The position numbers and the translations under genes were made by a program. A stretch of DNA of 64,000 nucleotides from Ascoidea asiatica. Its lineage: Eukaryota > Ascomycota > Saccharomycetes > Ascoideales > Ascoideaceae. The notes under the pieces were generated by a model. It did no database searches, was not told where the DNA came from, and was given only the letters and a program-made list of their open reading frames with translations. The DNA lies in assembly GCA_001600695.1 (NCBI GenBank), contig BCKQ01000003.1, positions 1,116,001 through 1,180,000 on the forward strand, read 5' to 3'. This document shows positions 9,841 to 20,014 of the stretch, piece after piece (positions within the stretch are counted from its first letter, which is position 1; every line of letters starts with the position of its first letter).

Positions 9841-11427
9841 TCAATTTAACCAACTTTCTGACTCGTTCAATGGAAACTTTTTTGATATAACTTCAAAAAC
9901 ATCTGGAAATGGATTTGTTTTGGAAAGTCGTACTTTTTTGAACTTAGAAAATATTACACCTTTTAAGAATCCAGAATCTATTAATGTAACTAAAAGATTT
10001 TCAACTAAATTATCATTTATTATTCCTTCATTTCCATTCATATTACTATTATATTCATCAGAAGTATCTAATTTGAAAATATAATCACTTTCATTATTGA
10101 AAATATTTGAAGAGTATAAATCATTTATAGATAATCTTAATCCAGCTTTAAAACTATTATAATCTATAGTAAAAATTTCTGTTTCAAGTTTTTTAATTGA
10201 ATCTGGATGATTATTATTATTACTATTATTATTAAAATTATTTGAAATTAAATTTTTTCTAACTAAAAAGATTCTTTTGAATAATTTTCTAAATATTAAA
10301 ATTGAACCTTTATTAATTAATAATATTAATGATTTTTTTGATTTGAAATAATTTTTATTTTCATATAAATGTTTTATAAATAATTTATAATTACCCATTT
10401 CTAAAGATAATTGAATATTTTTATAATATTTAATAAATATTTCTAAATTTTCATAATTTTTTCTTACATTTTTTTTACCAATTAATAATCCAGTTAAAAT
10501 TAAATTTTCAAGATTTTTTATAAAAAATTTATTACTAGTAATATTATTATTATGATTATGATAATAGTTATTGAAACACCAATAAAAATTTGAATAACTT
10601 TTAAAAATTTCATTTTTAATTAAATAATATTTACCTAAATAAAATTTATATAAAATTTGTTGATATTTTGGAAAAATTTTAAAATTTAATTTATTAATTT
10701 GATTTAAATTTATAAAAATATTTTCACAATTTAATGGTTGATTTAATAAAAAATAAATTTTACATAATTTTATTGATAAAAATAATAATAATTTTATTTT
10801 ATTATTTGTTTTTAAAAATGAACCTCTGATATTATTAATTAATTTTAATAAAATTATTGGAATTTTATTTAATAATAAATTTTGATTTTTTGAAATAAAT
10901 TTATCAAATTTTAAAATTATTGGTAAAAAAAATTTTATAAATTCAATTAATAATAAATTAATTAAATAACCTTTATTATTATTTTGAAAAAAAATAGATA
11001 ATGAATTAAAATAATTAAATAAATAATTTATTGAATTTATAATTAAAAATGGATTAAAATTTTTAATTAATTTTAAATAATTTTCAATTAAATAATTAAA
11101 TGAATTAAATTCATTATTAAAAATTTTAAAATTTTCAATAAATTTTATTAAATTATCATCTTCATTAATTGATTTATTGATATTATTTTTTAATTCTAAA
11201 ACTTCTTTTGGTTTTAATAATATATTTATTGAAAGTAATGATAATAATTTTTTTTGAATTTCAAAATCATTTATTTTTTTATTATTTGATAAATTTGATA
11301 AATTTATTAAAAGTTTATTAATTGGATTTGAAATGTTATGAGAATTATTATTAGATTTAAACTTATTATTATAAGTTAAAGAATTATTATCATTTGAATT
11401 GATTTTCCTTTGATTATATGATTTCAT
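9841..11427 (-). CDS. CSN12: PCI-domain protein, Csn12/PCID2 family
   Basis: This is a 528-residue protein of the Csn12/Thp1/PCID2 family, whose members serve in COP9-signalosome-associated or mRNA-export (TREX-2-like) complexes as helical-repeat plus winged-helix scaffolds. The N-terminal half is Asn/Leu/Ile-rich helical sequence. The middle has the typical YYLIKNEIFKSYSNFYWCF helix and, further on, the ELSLEMGNYKLF-like segment. The C-terminal winged helix ends with SGFLKGVIFSKFKKVRLSKTNPFPD. The NPFP signature near the end is characteristic of Csn12/PCID2 rather than S. cerevisiae Thp1. Yeast Csn12 is about 420 residues; the excess here is Asn-rich linker. It is tandem with the p24 gene, 468 bp apart. 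Orthology to Csn12 versus Thp1 should be settled by a tree. Confidence 0.8.
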   Translation of the reverse strand: MKSYNQRKINSNDNNSLTYNNKFKSNNNSHNISNPINKLLINLSNLSNNKKINDFEIQKKLLSLLSINILLKPKEVLELKNNINKSINEDDNLIKFIENFKIFNNEFNSFNYLIENYLKLIKNFNPFLIINSINYLFNYFNSLSIFFQNNNKGYLINLLLIEFIKFFLPIILKFDKFISKNQNLLLNKIPIILLKLINNIRGSFLKTNNKIKLLLFLSIKLCKIYFLLNQPLNCENIFINLNQINKLNFKIFPKYQQILYKFYLGKYYLIKNEIFKSYSNFYWCFNNYYHNHNNNITSNKFFIKNLENLILTGLLIGKKNVRKNYENLEIFIKYYKNIQLSLEMGNYKLFIKHLYENKNYFKSKKSLILLINKGSILIFRKLFKRIFLVRKNLISNNFNNNSNNNNHPDSIKKLETEIFTIDYNSFKAGLRLSINDLYSSNIFNNESDYIFKLDTSDEYNSNMNGNEGIINDNLVENLLVTLIDSGFLKGVIFSKFKKVRLSKTNPFPDVFEVISKKFPLNESESWLN

Positions 11428-11583
11428 TTTGTATTATAAACATATATTCTTTTCAATTGATTCACTTCATTCATCATCAATTCACTTCATTCAATTCTAT
11501 TATTTCAATTTATTTCAATTTATTTCAATTTCAAAACAAAAAAATAAATAAATGTCACGTGCGCTTATTGAGACCAGTTTTCT

Positions 11584-11616
<33 letters not shown>

Positions 11617-11895
11617 CCATTCAATTTTTAATTTTTAAATAATTAGAATATAACAACTTATAAAAAAAATTTATTCATATACCATATAAAATAGATAAAA
11701 ACTTATATAAAAACTTATATAAAAGTTATATAAAAGCAAGTGAAAATAATAGATAAAGAGATAAATAAAAATGAAAACAAAATTGAAGATGTAATGTAAT
11801 TAATTTTGATGTATTTTAATAAAAAGCGAGGTATAAATTGATAAATGTGGATATGTAATTGTAATTGTAAATGTTGATGTAAATGATAAATTGAA
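11428..11895. promoter_or_regulatory. Promoter region of the CSN12-like gene, with poly(T) tract
   Basis: Non-coding sequence between two minus-strand genes. It contains a 32-base T run (11585-11616), which is a poly(dA) tract on the coding strand of the downstream gene and a likely nucleosome-depleting element. Short ACTTATATAAAA repeats lie near 11700-11740. Confidence 0.55.
11585..11616. repeat. Poly(T) tract, 32 bases
   Basis: Uninterrupted T run about 160 bp upstream of the minus-strand gene start at 11427. Confidence 0.9.
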
Positions 11896-12546
11896 TTATA
11901 CTAAACTTCTTGGACCTGAGAACATGAATTGAACAATTGTTATTTGACCAAGACCTAAGATAATCATGAGTAAGACACTAAACATACCTAAATAATAAAT
12001 TCTTGATTCAGTTGATTGTACAGTACTCATATTTCTCCATTCTCTTGCTCTTAAATAATCCATTAATTTTTTCATTTTTATATAATTTCTATCAATTTCT
12101 TCAATTGCATTAATTGATAAAGCTTCATCAGAATATTTATTTTTTTCTTCCAATTTTTTAAAATTATCAATATCTTTTTCTAATTCAATTGAAAATTCTA
12201 CTTTTTTTGAATTTGAAATTGAATTTGTTGAAAAACTATTTGTAAAACAAAATGAATATTCTCCAATACCAAAAGATCTTAATAAATAATCAGCATATCT
12301 TTTATCTTTTGCGGATATAACTTTTTCACCATCTGGAGCAATAATATCAAAATCTATTTCAAAATCACCACCTGATAAAACTTGAAAATTAACTAATAAA
12401 GAATCTAAATCAGATTTTAATAAAAAATATATACATTCTTTTGCAAATGGAGATACAACTAATGACATTGATGTATAAGTTATAGCTTGAGAAATTTGAA
12501 ATAAATGTATAAAAGATAAAAATAATAATTTATAATTAAATATCAT
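11896..12546 (-). CDS. p24 family cargo receptor (Erp, gamma type)
   Basis: A 216-residue type I membrane protein of the p24 family, which helps load cargo (for example GPI proteins) into COPII vesicles and cycles between ER and Golgi. A signal peptide (1-21) precedes a GOLD domain with the disulfide pair Cys38 and Cys100. The segments FQVLSGGDFEIDFDIIAPDG and GEYSFCFTNSFST match the gamma class (yeast Erp2/3/4) better than Emp24 or Erv25. A coiled-coil stem (about 140-180) leads to one transmembrane helix (about 184-208). The cytosolic tail is very short and ends SGPRSLV, with no KKXX retrieval signal; it would rely on partner p24 subunits for retrieval. Which Erp it corresponds to is not resolved. 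Confidence 0.9.
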   Translation of the reverse strand: MIFNYKLLFLSFIHLFQISQAITYTSMSLVVSPFAKECIYFLLKSDLDSLLVNFQVLSGGDFEIDFDIIAPDGEKVISAKDKRYADYLLRSFGIGEYSFCFTNSFSTNSISNSKKVEFSIELEKDIDNFKKLEEKNKYSDEALSINAIEEIDRNYIKMKKLMDYLRAREWRNMSTVQSTESRIYYLGMFSVLLMIILGLGQITIVQFMFSGPRSLV

Positions 12547-13198
12547 TTTGATTATATTTATATATTATTTATATATTATTTATATATTATTTATATTTGT
12601 ATATGTGTATATGATTGATTTGGAAATATATTTATGAATATATTTATGGAATATATTTATGGAATATATTTATGGGATATATTAATGTAATGTAGTTGAT
12701 ATAATAAATAAGAAAGAAGGATTTAAGTATTAAAATGAATGAATTTTTTTATTTTATTTTACAATGAATAGAATTGAAATTTGAATTTAGCTTAAGATTT
12801 TTTATTAATTTACAAGTATCATAAGATTTATTTAAGAAAGTTGTTCTTGTTATTGTTATTACTATTATTATTATTATTATTATTACAATGATGAATTTGA
12901 ATTTGAATTTGAATAGAAAGAGAAATAAAAAGAAAAAGAGAAGAAAAGAAATAAATAGTCTGTCATAAAACCTCGATAGAATATAATATAATAATATAAT
13001 ACAATAATAATATAATATGATAATGGTGATATATGAAAAATATAAAAATGAAAGGGTAATTAAATATTTTTAGTTATTATTTAAATAAGATTTGATCTAA
13101 AAATATTAAAAGAAAGAGGGTGAAGTCGAAAAAGACAAGTATTGAAAAAAAGGCATGAATAAATAAATTAGGAGTAAACAGTTAAATCTGGTAAAGCA

Positions 13199-13258
13199 GT
13201 GAAAAAGAAGGTGAAAAAGAAGGTGAAAAAGAAGGTGAAAAAGGAAGTGAAAAAGGAA
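13199..13258. repeat. 12-bp minisatellite GTGAAAAAGAAG, five copies
   Basis: Three units GTGAAAAAGAAG are followed by two units GTGAAAAAGGAA, then a partial unit. Purine-rich on the plus strand. Confidence 0.9.
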
Positions 13259-13322
13259 GTGAAACCAGGACTGAAGAACCATGCACGCGGTGTTTCAGCC
13301 AGCACGAGAATACTCTGGTAGT

Positions 13323-13370
13323 GAGTGTTACTCTGAGTGTTACTATCAGTGTTACTATGAGTGTTTCTTC
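13323..13370. repeat. 12-bp minisatellite GAGTGTTACTAT, four copies
   Basis: Units at 13323, 13335, 13347 and 13359 with one to a few changes each. It lies about 65 bp from the preceding 12-bp array but has an unrelated unit. Confidence 0.9.
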
Positions 13371-13746
13371 TCCGCTGGCAATTTCCGAGTAAAACAAAAA
13401 CAGTGCCTGCGGGTCAGGTGACACTGCCGCATACTGTATATCTATAGCCCTTGCACTAGGGTTACTGCTTTAGTCTCGTGACTGTGTTCAAATGATAAGA
13501 GAAATGAATAAATATACAATAAATTCATTTTTGTGAACAAGATGATTGATTATTTTTATTATTGTCTTTATTATCTTAAACAACAGCTTAAGTATTGGAA
13601 TACTTCTATTGATTATTCAAAGTCAAAGTCAGTTATACAAAGTAAATATTTGAAATGATGATTCTTAAAAGTTATTTTATTTTTATATGATTTCTTTAAT
13701 GATTACTTAAAGTAAAGTAATCTTTATTATATCATTAATCAAAAAA

Positions 13747-15333
13747 ATGAATTACAAAGATAACAATAGTGATAATCATCTTTATTATAAATATAAATTT
13801 ATAATATTTATAATATCATTCAATATTCAATTAATTTCTTCAATTTCAATTTCCATATCCAATTCATTACCAAATTCATTATCAAATTCATTATCAAATT
13901 CATTATTATTAAAAACAAATAATAAACAAGATATTTTAAATCAAGAATATATTGAAAATAAATTAAAAAAATTTAATTTAACTTCTTCATCAAAAGTAAA
14001 AACTAAAATTTCAAATAAAAATGATTATGGATTTTTAAGAGAATCTTTAATAATTAATAAATTTTATAATAAAAAAGAATCTTTAAAAAAAAAAAATAAT
14101 AATAACAATAATAATAATAATAATGATAAAAAATCAATAAAACAAAGATTATTATTAAAGATTTCAAAAGGTAAAAAACAAATTTTAAATTCTTCTCATA
14201 AACTTACAACTACTTTAAATTCAAATATACCTTTAATTACCAATGAACCTGATAAACCTAATGATTTTAATAACCTAAATGACTTAAATGAGATACAGAA
14301 GATTCAGGAGATAATTTCTAATAAAAATATTAATAAGAATATAAATGAAAATATTAATAAAGATATAAATTTCAATATAATTGAAGATTCTCATTCAACT
14401 AATTTTATAAAATCTTATTTAAATTCAGATAATTCAATTGATCAAGAAATTTTAAATTCTTCAAATATTTTAAATTCAATTAATTTAAATAATAATAAAC
14501 AATGGTCAACTTCTCATAAAAAAAATGATTTTATTTTAAATAATTGGCCTTGGGATTTAAATGATAATTCTGTTTATATAATTCCAGATAATAAAAGAAT
14601 TTTAAAATATAATAATAATAATCAAATTTCATATACTTTATTAGGTATTAAATTTTTAAATAATAATAATCAAAATGATTTTAAAATGATTAGATTTTCA
14701 AATTGTTTTTTTAATAATTATACCAATAATAAAGGTTTATTACATTCTTTTAAATATAATCAATTATTATATATAAAAAATAATATTATTGAATTTAATA
14801 ATATTGATAATGATATGAAATGGAAATATACAATTAATAATATTAAATATAAAATTGAACCAAATTTCATATATAATATTTCAACTTTAAATGATAATCA
14901 TTATTTTACAATTCATTCAAATAATGGAATTGTATTTTATCAATCTGGTTTAAAATTTTTTATTGGAAATTTTTTATTAGAAAAAGATAAAAAATTTGGT
15001 ATAATTAGAAAAATTAAACAATTTTTAATAATTGATAAAACTAATTCAAAATTTCAAAATGGTGCAATTAAATTAACTTCAAATAATGATATTGATAAAT
15101 ATTGTTTAAAAGAAACAAGTATTTCATTAATTGATAATAATCATAATAATAATAATTTTGAATTTAATACTTTTAATAAAAATGATATTAAAGAAAAAAT
15201 TGAAGAAAAATTAAATCATAATAATAATTGTGATGAAGAAAATTCTTTAGATATTGTTTATGATTTAAATGATTTTAAATTCTTTGATACTGAAATTACT
15301 TATGATAATATAGATGATGATTTTGAAATATAA
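13747..15333 (+). CDS. Hypothetical secretory-pathway protein, Asn-rich
   Basis: I do not recognise this 528-residue protein. A hydrophobic stretch at about 16-34 follows a short polar N terminus and looks like a signal peptide or anchor; it is followed by a SLPNSLSNSLSNSL repeat. Residues 60-250 are low complexity with an Asn run. A more ordered part begins about residue 250 (QWSTSHKKNDFILNNWPWDL), with aromatic and strand-like segments and then YFTIHSNNGIVFYQSGLKFF. A later segment, KFGIIRKIKQF followed by NGAIKL, faintly resembles the GxIxxxxQF pattern of PIR-type cell-wall domains, but the hallmark repeats are missing. The C terminus is acidic. There are no other membrane helices and no GPI signal. 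A secreted or wall-associated role is inference from the N terminus. Confidence 0.6.
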   Translation: MNYKDNNSDNHLYYKYKFIIFIISFNIQLISSISISISNSLPNSLSNSLSNSLLLKTNNKQDILNQEYIENKLKKFNLTSSSKVKTKISNKNDYGFLRESLIINKFYNKKESLKKKNNNNNNNNNNDKKSIKQRLLLKISKGKKQILNSSHKLTTTLNSNIPLITNEPDKPNDFNNLNDLNEIQKIQEIISNKNINKNINENINKDINFNIIEDSHSTNFIKSYLNSDNSIDQEILNSSNILNSINLNNNKQWSTSHKKNDFILNNWPWDLNDNSVYIIPDNKRILKYNNNNQISYTLLGIKFLNNNNQNDFKMIRFSNCFFNNYTNNKGLLHSFKYNQLLYIKNNIIEFNNIDNDMKWKYTINNIKYKIEPNFIYNISTLNDNHYFTIHSNNGIVFYQSGLKFFIGNFLLEKDKKFGIIRKIKQFLIIDKTNSKFQNGAIKLTSNNDIDKYCLKETSISLIDNNHNNNNFEFNTFNKNDIKEKIEEKLNHNNNCDEENSLDIVYDLNDFKFFDTEITYDNIDDDFEI

Positions 15334-16630
15334 TAGATCATATTTATTTGATTATTGTTTTCATTTAATTTGTTTTAAAACTAAATTTCTTTTCAAATCA
15401 AATCTTTACTGGGCTTTTCTTTAAAGCTTTAATAAGCCCAAATTTTATTTGATGTAATATACTTTAGATTCCTTATTGAATAAAAAAGTTCAGAAATGGA
15501 ATATTTTTTTTCAAACTCATTCTTGAAATAAAGTCTTTTATTGATAATTGTTTAATAAATATTTCTTCTTTTTTCTTTCTTTCTTCCACGATTCAAAATG
15601 TAGTTCTCCTTTTATATTTGTACCAATATTGCAATTATTATTACTTTTTTATTACATAACAATAATAAGTTTTGTTCTATTTTTAGAACGCGCGCTATTC
15701 TTGGTACCTTGGCCTGCCAAGGCCAGTACCACACAGCGGCATTGCTTCCACCAACATCAAAAGCAGTGCTGCGCCACTCTCCTGAACTCAGCAGAACAAC
15801 CCGCCGCAGCACGATACAAGTAAGACACACCGCCACTATTATGCCACAAAACAGCCACGACAACCTTTTGAGGCTGGCAGACCCCTGGAGCTGGTATCGC
15901 TGTGTTTTGAATTTCTGTTTTCTTTCTTTCTTTATTTCTTTCTTTCTTCGCTTTCAGATTTTCATCATTTCCATTATTATTAATATTTTCAAGGCTATCG
16001 TAACAATCAAACAACAATCAAAGCATTACGACTCCAGTACTAGTAAATATATATAAATAAATACTCACTTACAAATATAATAATAATAATAAAATAATTA
16101 TATACATATTCAATAATCCTAATTTTAATAAAAGAAAGAAAATATATTAAAATTTCATTTCAAATAATCATTCAATGAATAAATTAAATTTCATTACTTA
16201 ATTATTCATTGAAAATCCTAAATAATAATTAGAAATATTTTTTCTAAATTTTCATATTTTCACTTTATTAATTGATTATAGTAAATTACAATAAATTTAA
16301 TTAAACATTTATTAAATAAATTAAGTGATTTGAAAACTTATTTTTATTACAATTTTTGACCTACTTAATTACTGACTAGTGATTAGTTACTATAAATACA
16401 TATCAAATAATTCTTGTCTCTCAAATTATCAAAAAGGGTCATAATTATCAAATATAAAAAAATCACACACATATTAATAATAGTATTTTTTTTTAAATAT
16501 TTTATATTCTAAATTTATAATTATAAGATAAATTAAACAAATTTTTACTATTTTTTCATACTAAATCTCATTAAAAAATTTTCATCAATTATCATTCGCT
16601 TAATAAATAATTTATAATTTTAAAATTAAA
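15334..16630. other. 1.3-kb gene-free region with a GC-richer island
   Basis: Tandem plus-strand genes flank this stretch. The island at about 15690-15900 contains a hairpin-forming inverted repeat (15703-15730) and short frames on both strands without protein signatures. From 16060 to the next start the sequence is very AT-rich and probably holds the promoter and leader of the FLC gene. Confidence 0.45.
15703..15730. repeat. Inverted repeat (hairpin) in intergenic island
   Basis: CCTTGGC (15707-15713) and GCCAAGG (15716-15722) are perfect arms around a 2-base spacer. They are enclosed by GGTAC (15703-15707, sharing one base) and GTACC (15726-15730). Confidence 0.7.
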
Positions 16631-19186
16631 ATGGTATCAATATGGGTATTAATTTCATATATTTTAATATATTTATCAAATTTTATAAATGCTGAAAAAT
16701 ATATTCAAACTTCTTCTTTATTAACTTGTATGGAAGATTCTGCTTTCACCGCAAGTTTCTTTGAAGTTACTTTTTATCCAGATAATAATTCTGTAACTTT
16801 TGATATATCTGCAATTACAACAATTAATGATTATGTTAATGTTCATTTTCAATTACTTGTTTATGGTATAAGTGCTTTATCTGAAAATATTTCTCTTTGT
16901 AGTGTTTCAAGTTTATCAAGTCAATTATGTCCAATTTCTTCTGGAAAAATTGATGTTTCTTCTTCTTATGATATATCTTCAAGTTATACTTCTTCAATTC
17001 CAAGTATTGCATATACTGTACCTGATTTAGATGCTCGTGTTAGAGTCTTAGTTACAACTAATAGTTCAACAAATGCAACTGATTTAGCTTGTGTTGAAGC
17101 AATTTTAACAAATGGTAAAACTGTTCAAACAAAATATGCTTCTTGGCCAATTGCTGCTGTTGCAGGTGTTGGTTTAATAACTTCTGGTGGAATTTCTGTA
17201 ATTGGTCATTCAAATACTGCTGCTCATATTGCTTCAAATTCTTTATCACTTTTTGTTTATTTTCAAAATTTAGCAATTACTTCAATGATGGCTGTAGAAA
17301 GAGTACCTCCAATTGCTGCTGCTTGGGCTCAAAATTTTCAATGGTCAATGGGTATTATTAAAGCTAATTTTTTACAAGATATTGTTAATTGGTATGTTCA
17401 ATCAACTGGTGGTTCTTCAACTTCAATTTTAAATAATAAAGATATACTTTCAATTTCTGTTCAAAAAGTTAAAAGAAATTTAAATTATTTATCAACTTCA
17501 ATGTCTGGAAAATATATTCAAAATATTGTTAATAAAGCAAGAAAAAATAATTATTTATTATCTTTTAGTAAAAGATCTGATATAGATTTTGATTATGATG
17601 ATGGTCTTGATAATACTGATTTATATACAACTGATGAAAAATCTGATGATGTAACTTCAAAAATTTTAATTCTTAGAGGTATTCAACGTGTTGCATATCT
17701 TGCAAATTTAGAAATTACTGAATTTTTTTTAACTGGTATAATTTTTTTATTATTTTTTGCAATAGTTGTTATATTTGGTTTAACATTATTTAAAGCAGTT
17801 ATTGAATTTTTATTAAGATCAAATGTTATGCATTCTAGTAAATTTTCTGAATATAGAAAACAATGGACAATTATTATTAAAGGTACTCTTTATAGATTAT
17901 GGTTAATTAGTTTTCCTCAAGTTACAGTTTTATGTTTATGGGAATTAGTTGAACGTGATTCTTCTGGTTGTATAGTTATAGCTGTAATTTTATTAGTTAT
18001 ATTTTGTTCAGTTTTATTTCAAGCTGCAATTAGATTATTAATTTTAGGTAGAAAATCTGTTAAAGTTTATAATAATCCTGCTTATATTCTTTATGGTAAT
18101 GCAAAAATTTTAAATAAATTTGGATTTTTATATGTTCAATATAGAGCAGATTGTTATTACTGGATTATGGTTAGTTTAATTTATACATTAAGCAGATCAA
18201 TTTTTATCTCATTATTACAAAGTATTGGTAAAGCACAAGCTTTAGCAGTTATAATTATTGAAGTTGTTCATTTTGTTGCATTATGTTGGATTAGACCTTT
18301 TATGGATAAAAGAACTAATGTATTTAATATTTTAATCCATTTAACTACAGTTATTAATTCAGTAATGTTTTTAATTTTTTCAAATTTATTTGATCAAGCT
18401 TCTGTTGTTACTTCTGTTACTGGTGTTGTATTTTTTGTTTTGAATGCTATATTTTCATTAATCCTTTTAATATTTACAATTGTTACATGTACATTAGCAA
18501 TGATTTATAAAAATCCAGATTCTAAATATTCTCCTGTTAAAGATGATAGAGTCAGTTTTATTCCAAAACAAGAAGGTTCAGAAGAAAGTCTGAAAAATGA
18601 TACTGAATTAATGGCTTTAGGTCAAACAGCAATGAGAGGTCATCAACGTGGAGCTTCTGGTTTATCATTAACTACAACACAATCTTATACAAGTTATAAA
18701 GATGCTGCAATTCCAAGTAGAAGTGGATCATTAAATAATCCTGCAGTTCAACCAAATTCAGCTATTGGTGGAGTAACAAAACCTGGAGATATATATGGAG
18801 ATTATTCATATTCCGGAGCAAAAAGTTTTGATAGTAAAACTCTGCTTACAGGAGGTAATAGTAATCCATATGAAACTACAAGCTCATATCCATATAATGC
18901 ACAAGGAAATAGTGTAAATGATTTACTTTCTGGAGATAATTCAACTGGTAATTTAAACTCAAATAATTTAAATTCAAGCACCTTGAATTCAAATTCAAAT
19001 TCAAATTTTAATTCCAACTCAACTTCAATTTCCAACTCAAATTCAAATTCAATTCAAAATTCAAACTCGAATTTAAATCTAAACTCAAATAATACGGGAT
19101 CGAATTTTAATTCCAATACTGGTTCTAGTACAAACTTTCAAGCTACAAGTTATAGCACAACGCCGGGCTATAGAAATGATTATTGA
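16631..19186 (+). CDS. Flc family TRP-like membrane protein (flavin carrier/calcium channel type)
   Basis: An 851-residue member of the fungal Flc/Pkd2 TRP-like family. Known members act in the ER and vacuole in FAD transport, calcium homeostasis and cell-wall maintenance. A signal peptide (1-21) is followed by an ML-like lumenal domain with paired cysteines (to about 165). The family's invariant block starts at Trp172 (WPIAAVAGVGL, then IGHSNTAAHIASNS, VPPIAAAWAQNFQWSMGII). After a loop the polytopic core carries FVEYRK-like SEYRKQW, KGTLYRL, NNPAYILYG, LNKFGFLYVQ and CWIRPFMDKRTNVFN. These are all diagnostic. The cytosolic tail (about 640-851) is Ser/Asn-rich with SNSNSN repeats. Which of Flc1, Flc2, Flc3 or Yor365c it matches cannot be fixed here. 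The start is well placed because the signal peptide begins at the first ATG. Confidence 0.95.
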   Translation: MVSIWVLISYILIYLSNFINAEKYIQTSSLLTCMEDSAFTASFFEVTFYPDNNSVTFDISAITTINDYVNVHFQLLVYGISALSENISLCSVSSLSSQLCPISSGKIDVSSSYDISSSYTSSIPSIAYTVPDLDARVRVLVTTNSSTNATDLACVEAILTNGKTVQTKYASWPIAAVAGVGLITSGGISVIGHSNTAAHIASNSLSLFVYFQNLAITSMMAVERVPPIAAAWAQNFQWSMGIIKANFLQDIVNWYVQSTGGSSTSILNNKDILSISVQKVKRNLNYLSTSMSGKYIQNIVNKARKNNYLLSFSKRSDIDFDYDDGLDNTDLYTTDEKSDDVTSKILILRGIQRVAYLANLEITEFFLTGIIFLLFFAIVVIFGLTLFKAVIEFLLRSNVMHSSKFSEYRKQWTIIIKGTLYRLWLISFPQVTVLCLWELVERDSSGCIVIAVILLVIFCSVLFQAAIRLLILGRKSVKVYNNPAYILYGNAKILNKFGFLYVQYRADCYYWIMVSLIYTLSRSIFISLLQSIGKAQALAVIIIEVVHFVALCWIRPFMDKRTNVFNILIHLTTVINSVMFLIFSNLFDQASVVTSVTGVVFFVLNAIFSLILLIFTIVTCTLAMIYKNPDSKYSPVKDDRVSFIPKQEGSEESLKNDTELMALGQTAMRGHQRGASGLSLTTTQSYTSYKDAAIPSRSGSLNNPAVQPNSAIGGVTKPGDIYGDYSYSGAKSFDSKTLLTGGNSNPYETTSSYPYNAQGNSVNDLLSGDNSTGNLNSNNLNSSTLNSNSNSNFNSNSTSISNSNSNSIQNSNSNLNLNSNNTGSNFNSNTGSSTNFQATSYSTTPGYRNDY

Positions 19187-20014
19187 ACAATTTTAACTAC
19201 TTTTTTTTTTATTTTCTCATGAACCATATTTTTGTTCTTTTCTTTTTGTTTTTTTTTGTTTGATATTCTATAATCTTTTCAAAAGATGCTTTGAGAAAAA
19301 AAAATTCTAACACACATTTTTGTTAGTTACTTCTTTTAACTTCTTGCAATTTTTTTTTTGTTTATCATTAATAATGATAAGCCATAACAATATTATTTAT
19401 ATATCTATTTGTACACTTTGGGTTTCAGGATTTCATATTGTTTTTATTTCAATTATTTAGCTCTAGTTTAACTAAACATTGTATTATTTATCAACTTCAC
19501 TAAAACTTGAGTCTTCAATAAATATTACTTCTTTAAAATCTACTGTCAAAAAATTGCCAAGGCACTTGGCTAAAGCAGCTTTCATAACATTAACATTACC
19601 ATAATAGAAAAGTCACGTTTTAAAGTGTTGATTTTTTTTTATTTCCGGGCAATGGAGCCTTTTTTTCGCTCTACGGATTGATGGATTTAAATAAGCGGAA
19701 TACCGGATTTGAAAAAAAAAAAGAGTGCTGTTATTAAATAAAAGGTGTGTGCAGCGTAAAGGAGTTTCCCTTTAAAATCTTCCCACTCTCAACGCACAGC
19801 AAATATCATCGAAGAACGAGAATCATCAAAAGAACCATCCGAAGAATCATCCGAAGATTCATCAAAAGATCCATCAAAAGAATTATAATAATCGTTTACT
19901 CTTTTATTATTGAAAATAATCAAATCAGAAAATAGCAGCTTTAGGGTTCTTAAACTTTACGATCAAGACAATTTTTTTTTTGGTTAGAGACAATTGTTAT
20001 TGCCTTTAATTGCC
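19187..20014. promoter_or_regulatory. Intergenic region and likely promoter of the double FAR1-like gene
   Basis: T-rich terminator-like sequence follows the FLC stop. A GC-richer part (19550-19880) includes repeats of ATCATCCGAAGA/ATCATCAAAAGA type (about 19825-19890). The frame of the next gene extends back to TTG at 19994, but the first ATG is at 20015. Confidence 0.45.

Larger units (their letters stand above)
12547..13746. other. 1.2-kb divergent intergenic region with minisatellites
   Basis: This region carries promoters for the p24 gene (minus) and the secretory protein gene (plus). It holds 13-16-bp AT repeats (12555-12680), two adjacent 12-bp minisatellites (13199-13258 and 13323-13370), and a GC-richer island to about 13480. 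An 80-codon minus-strand frame across the minisatellites only translates the repeats and is not taken as a gene. Confidence 0.5.

Noticed and set aside
13182-13424. 80-codon minus-strand frame with TLIVTLIVTL and SPSFSPSF repeats
   Set aside because: The repeats are simply the two 12-bp minisatellites read in frame; no start context or ordered part.
15548-16056. Overlapping frames on both strands in the 15.7-kb island
   Set aside because: Both strands stay open because of GC-richer composition; neither has a recognisable motif.
19994-20014. Upstream in-frame extension to TTG before the double FAR1-like gene
   Set aside because: There is no ATG in the extension; yeast nuclear genes rarely use TTG, so the ATG at 20015 is taken. 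The same logic was used at 28309, 42494, 53234, 56155, 56783, 59452 and 63709.
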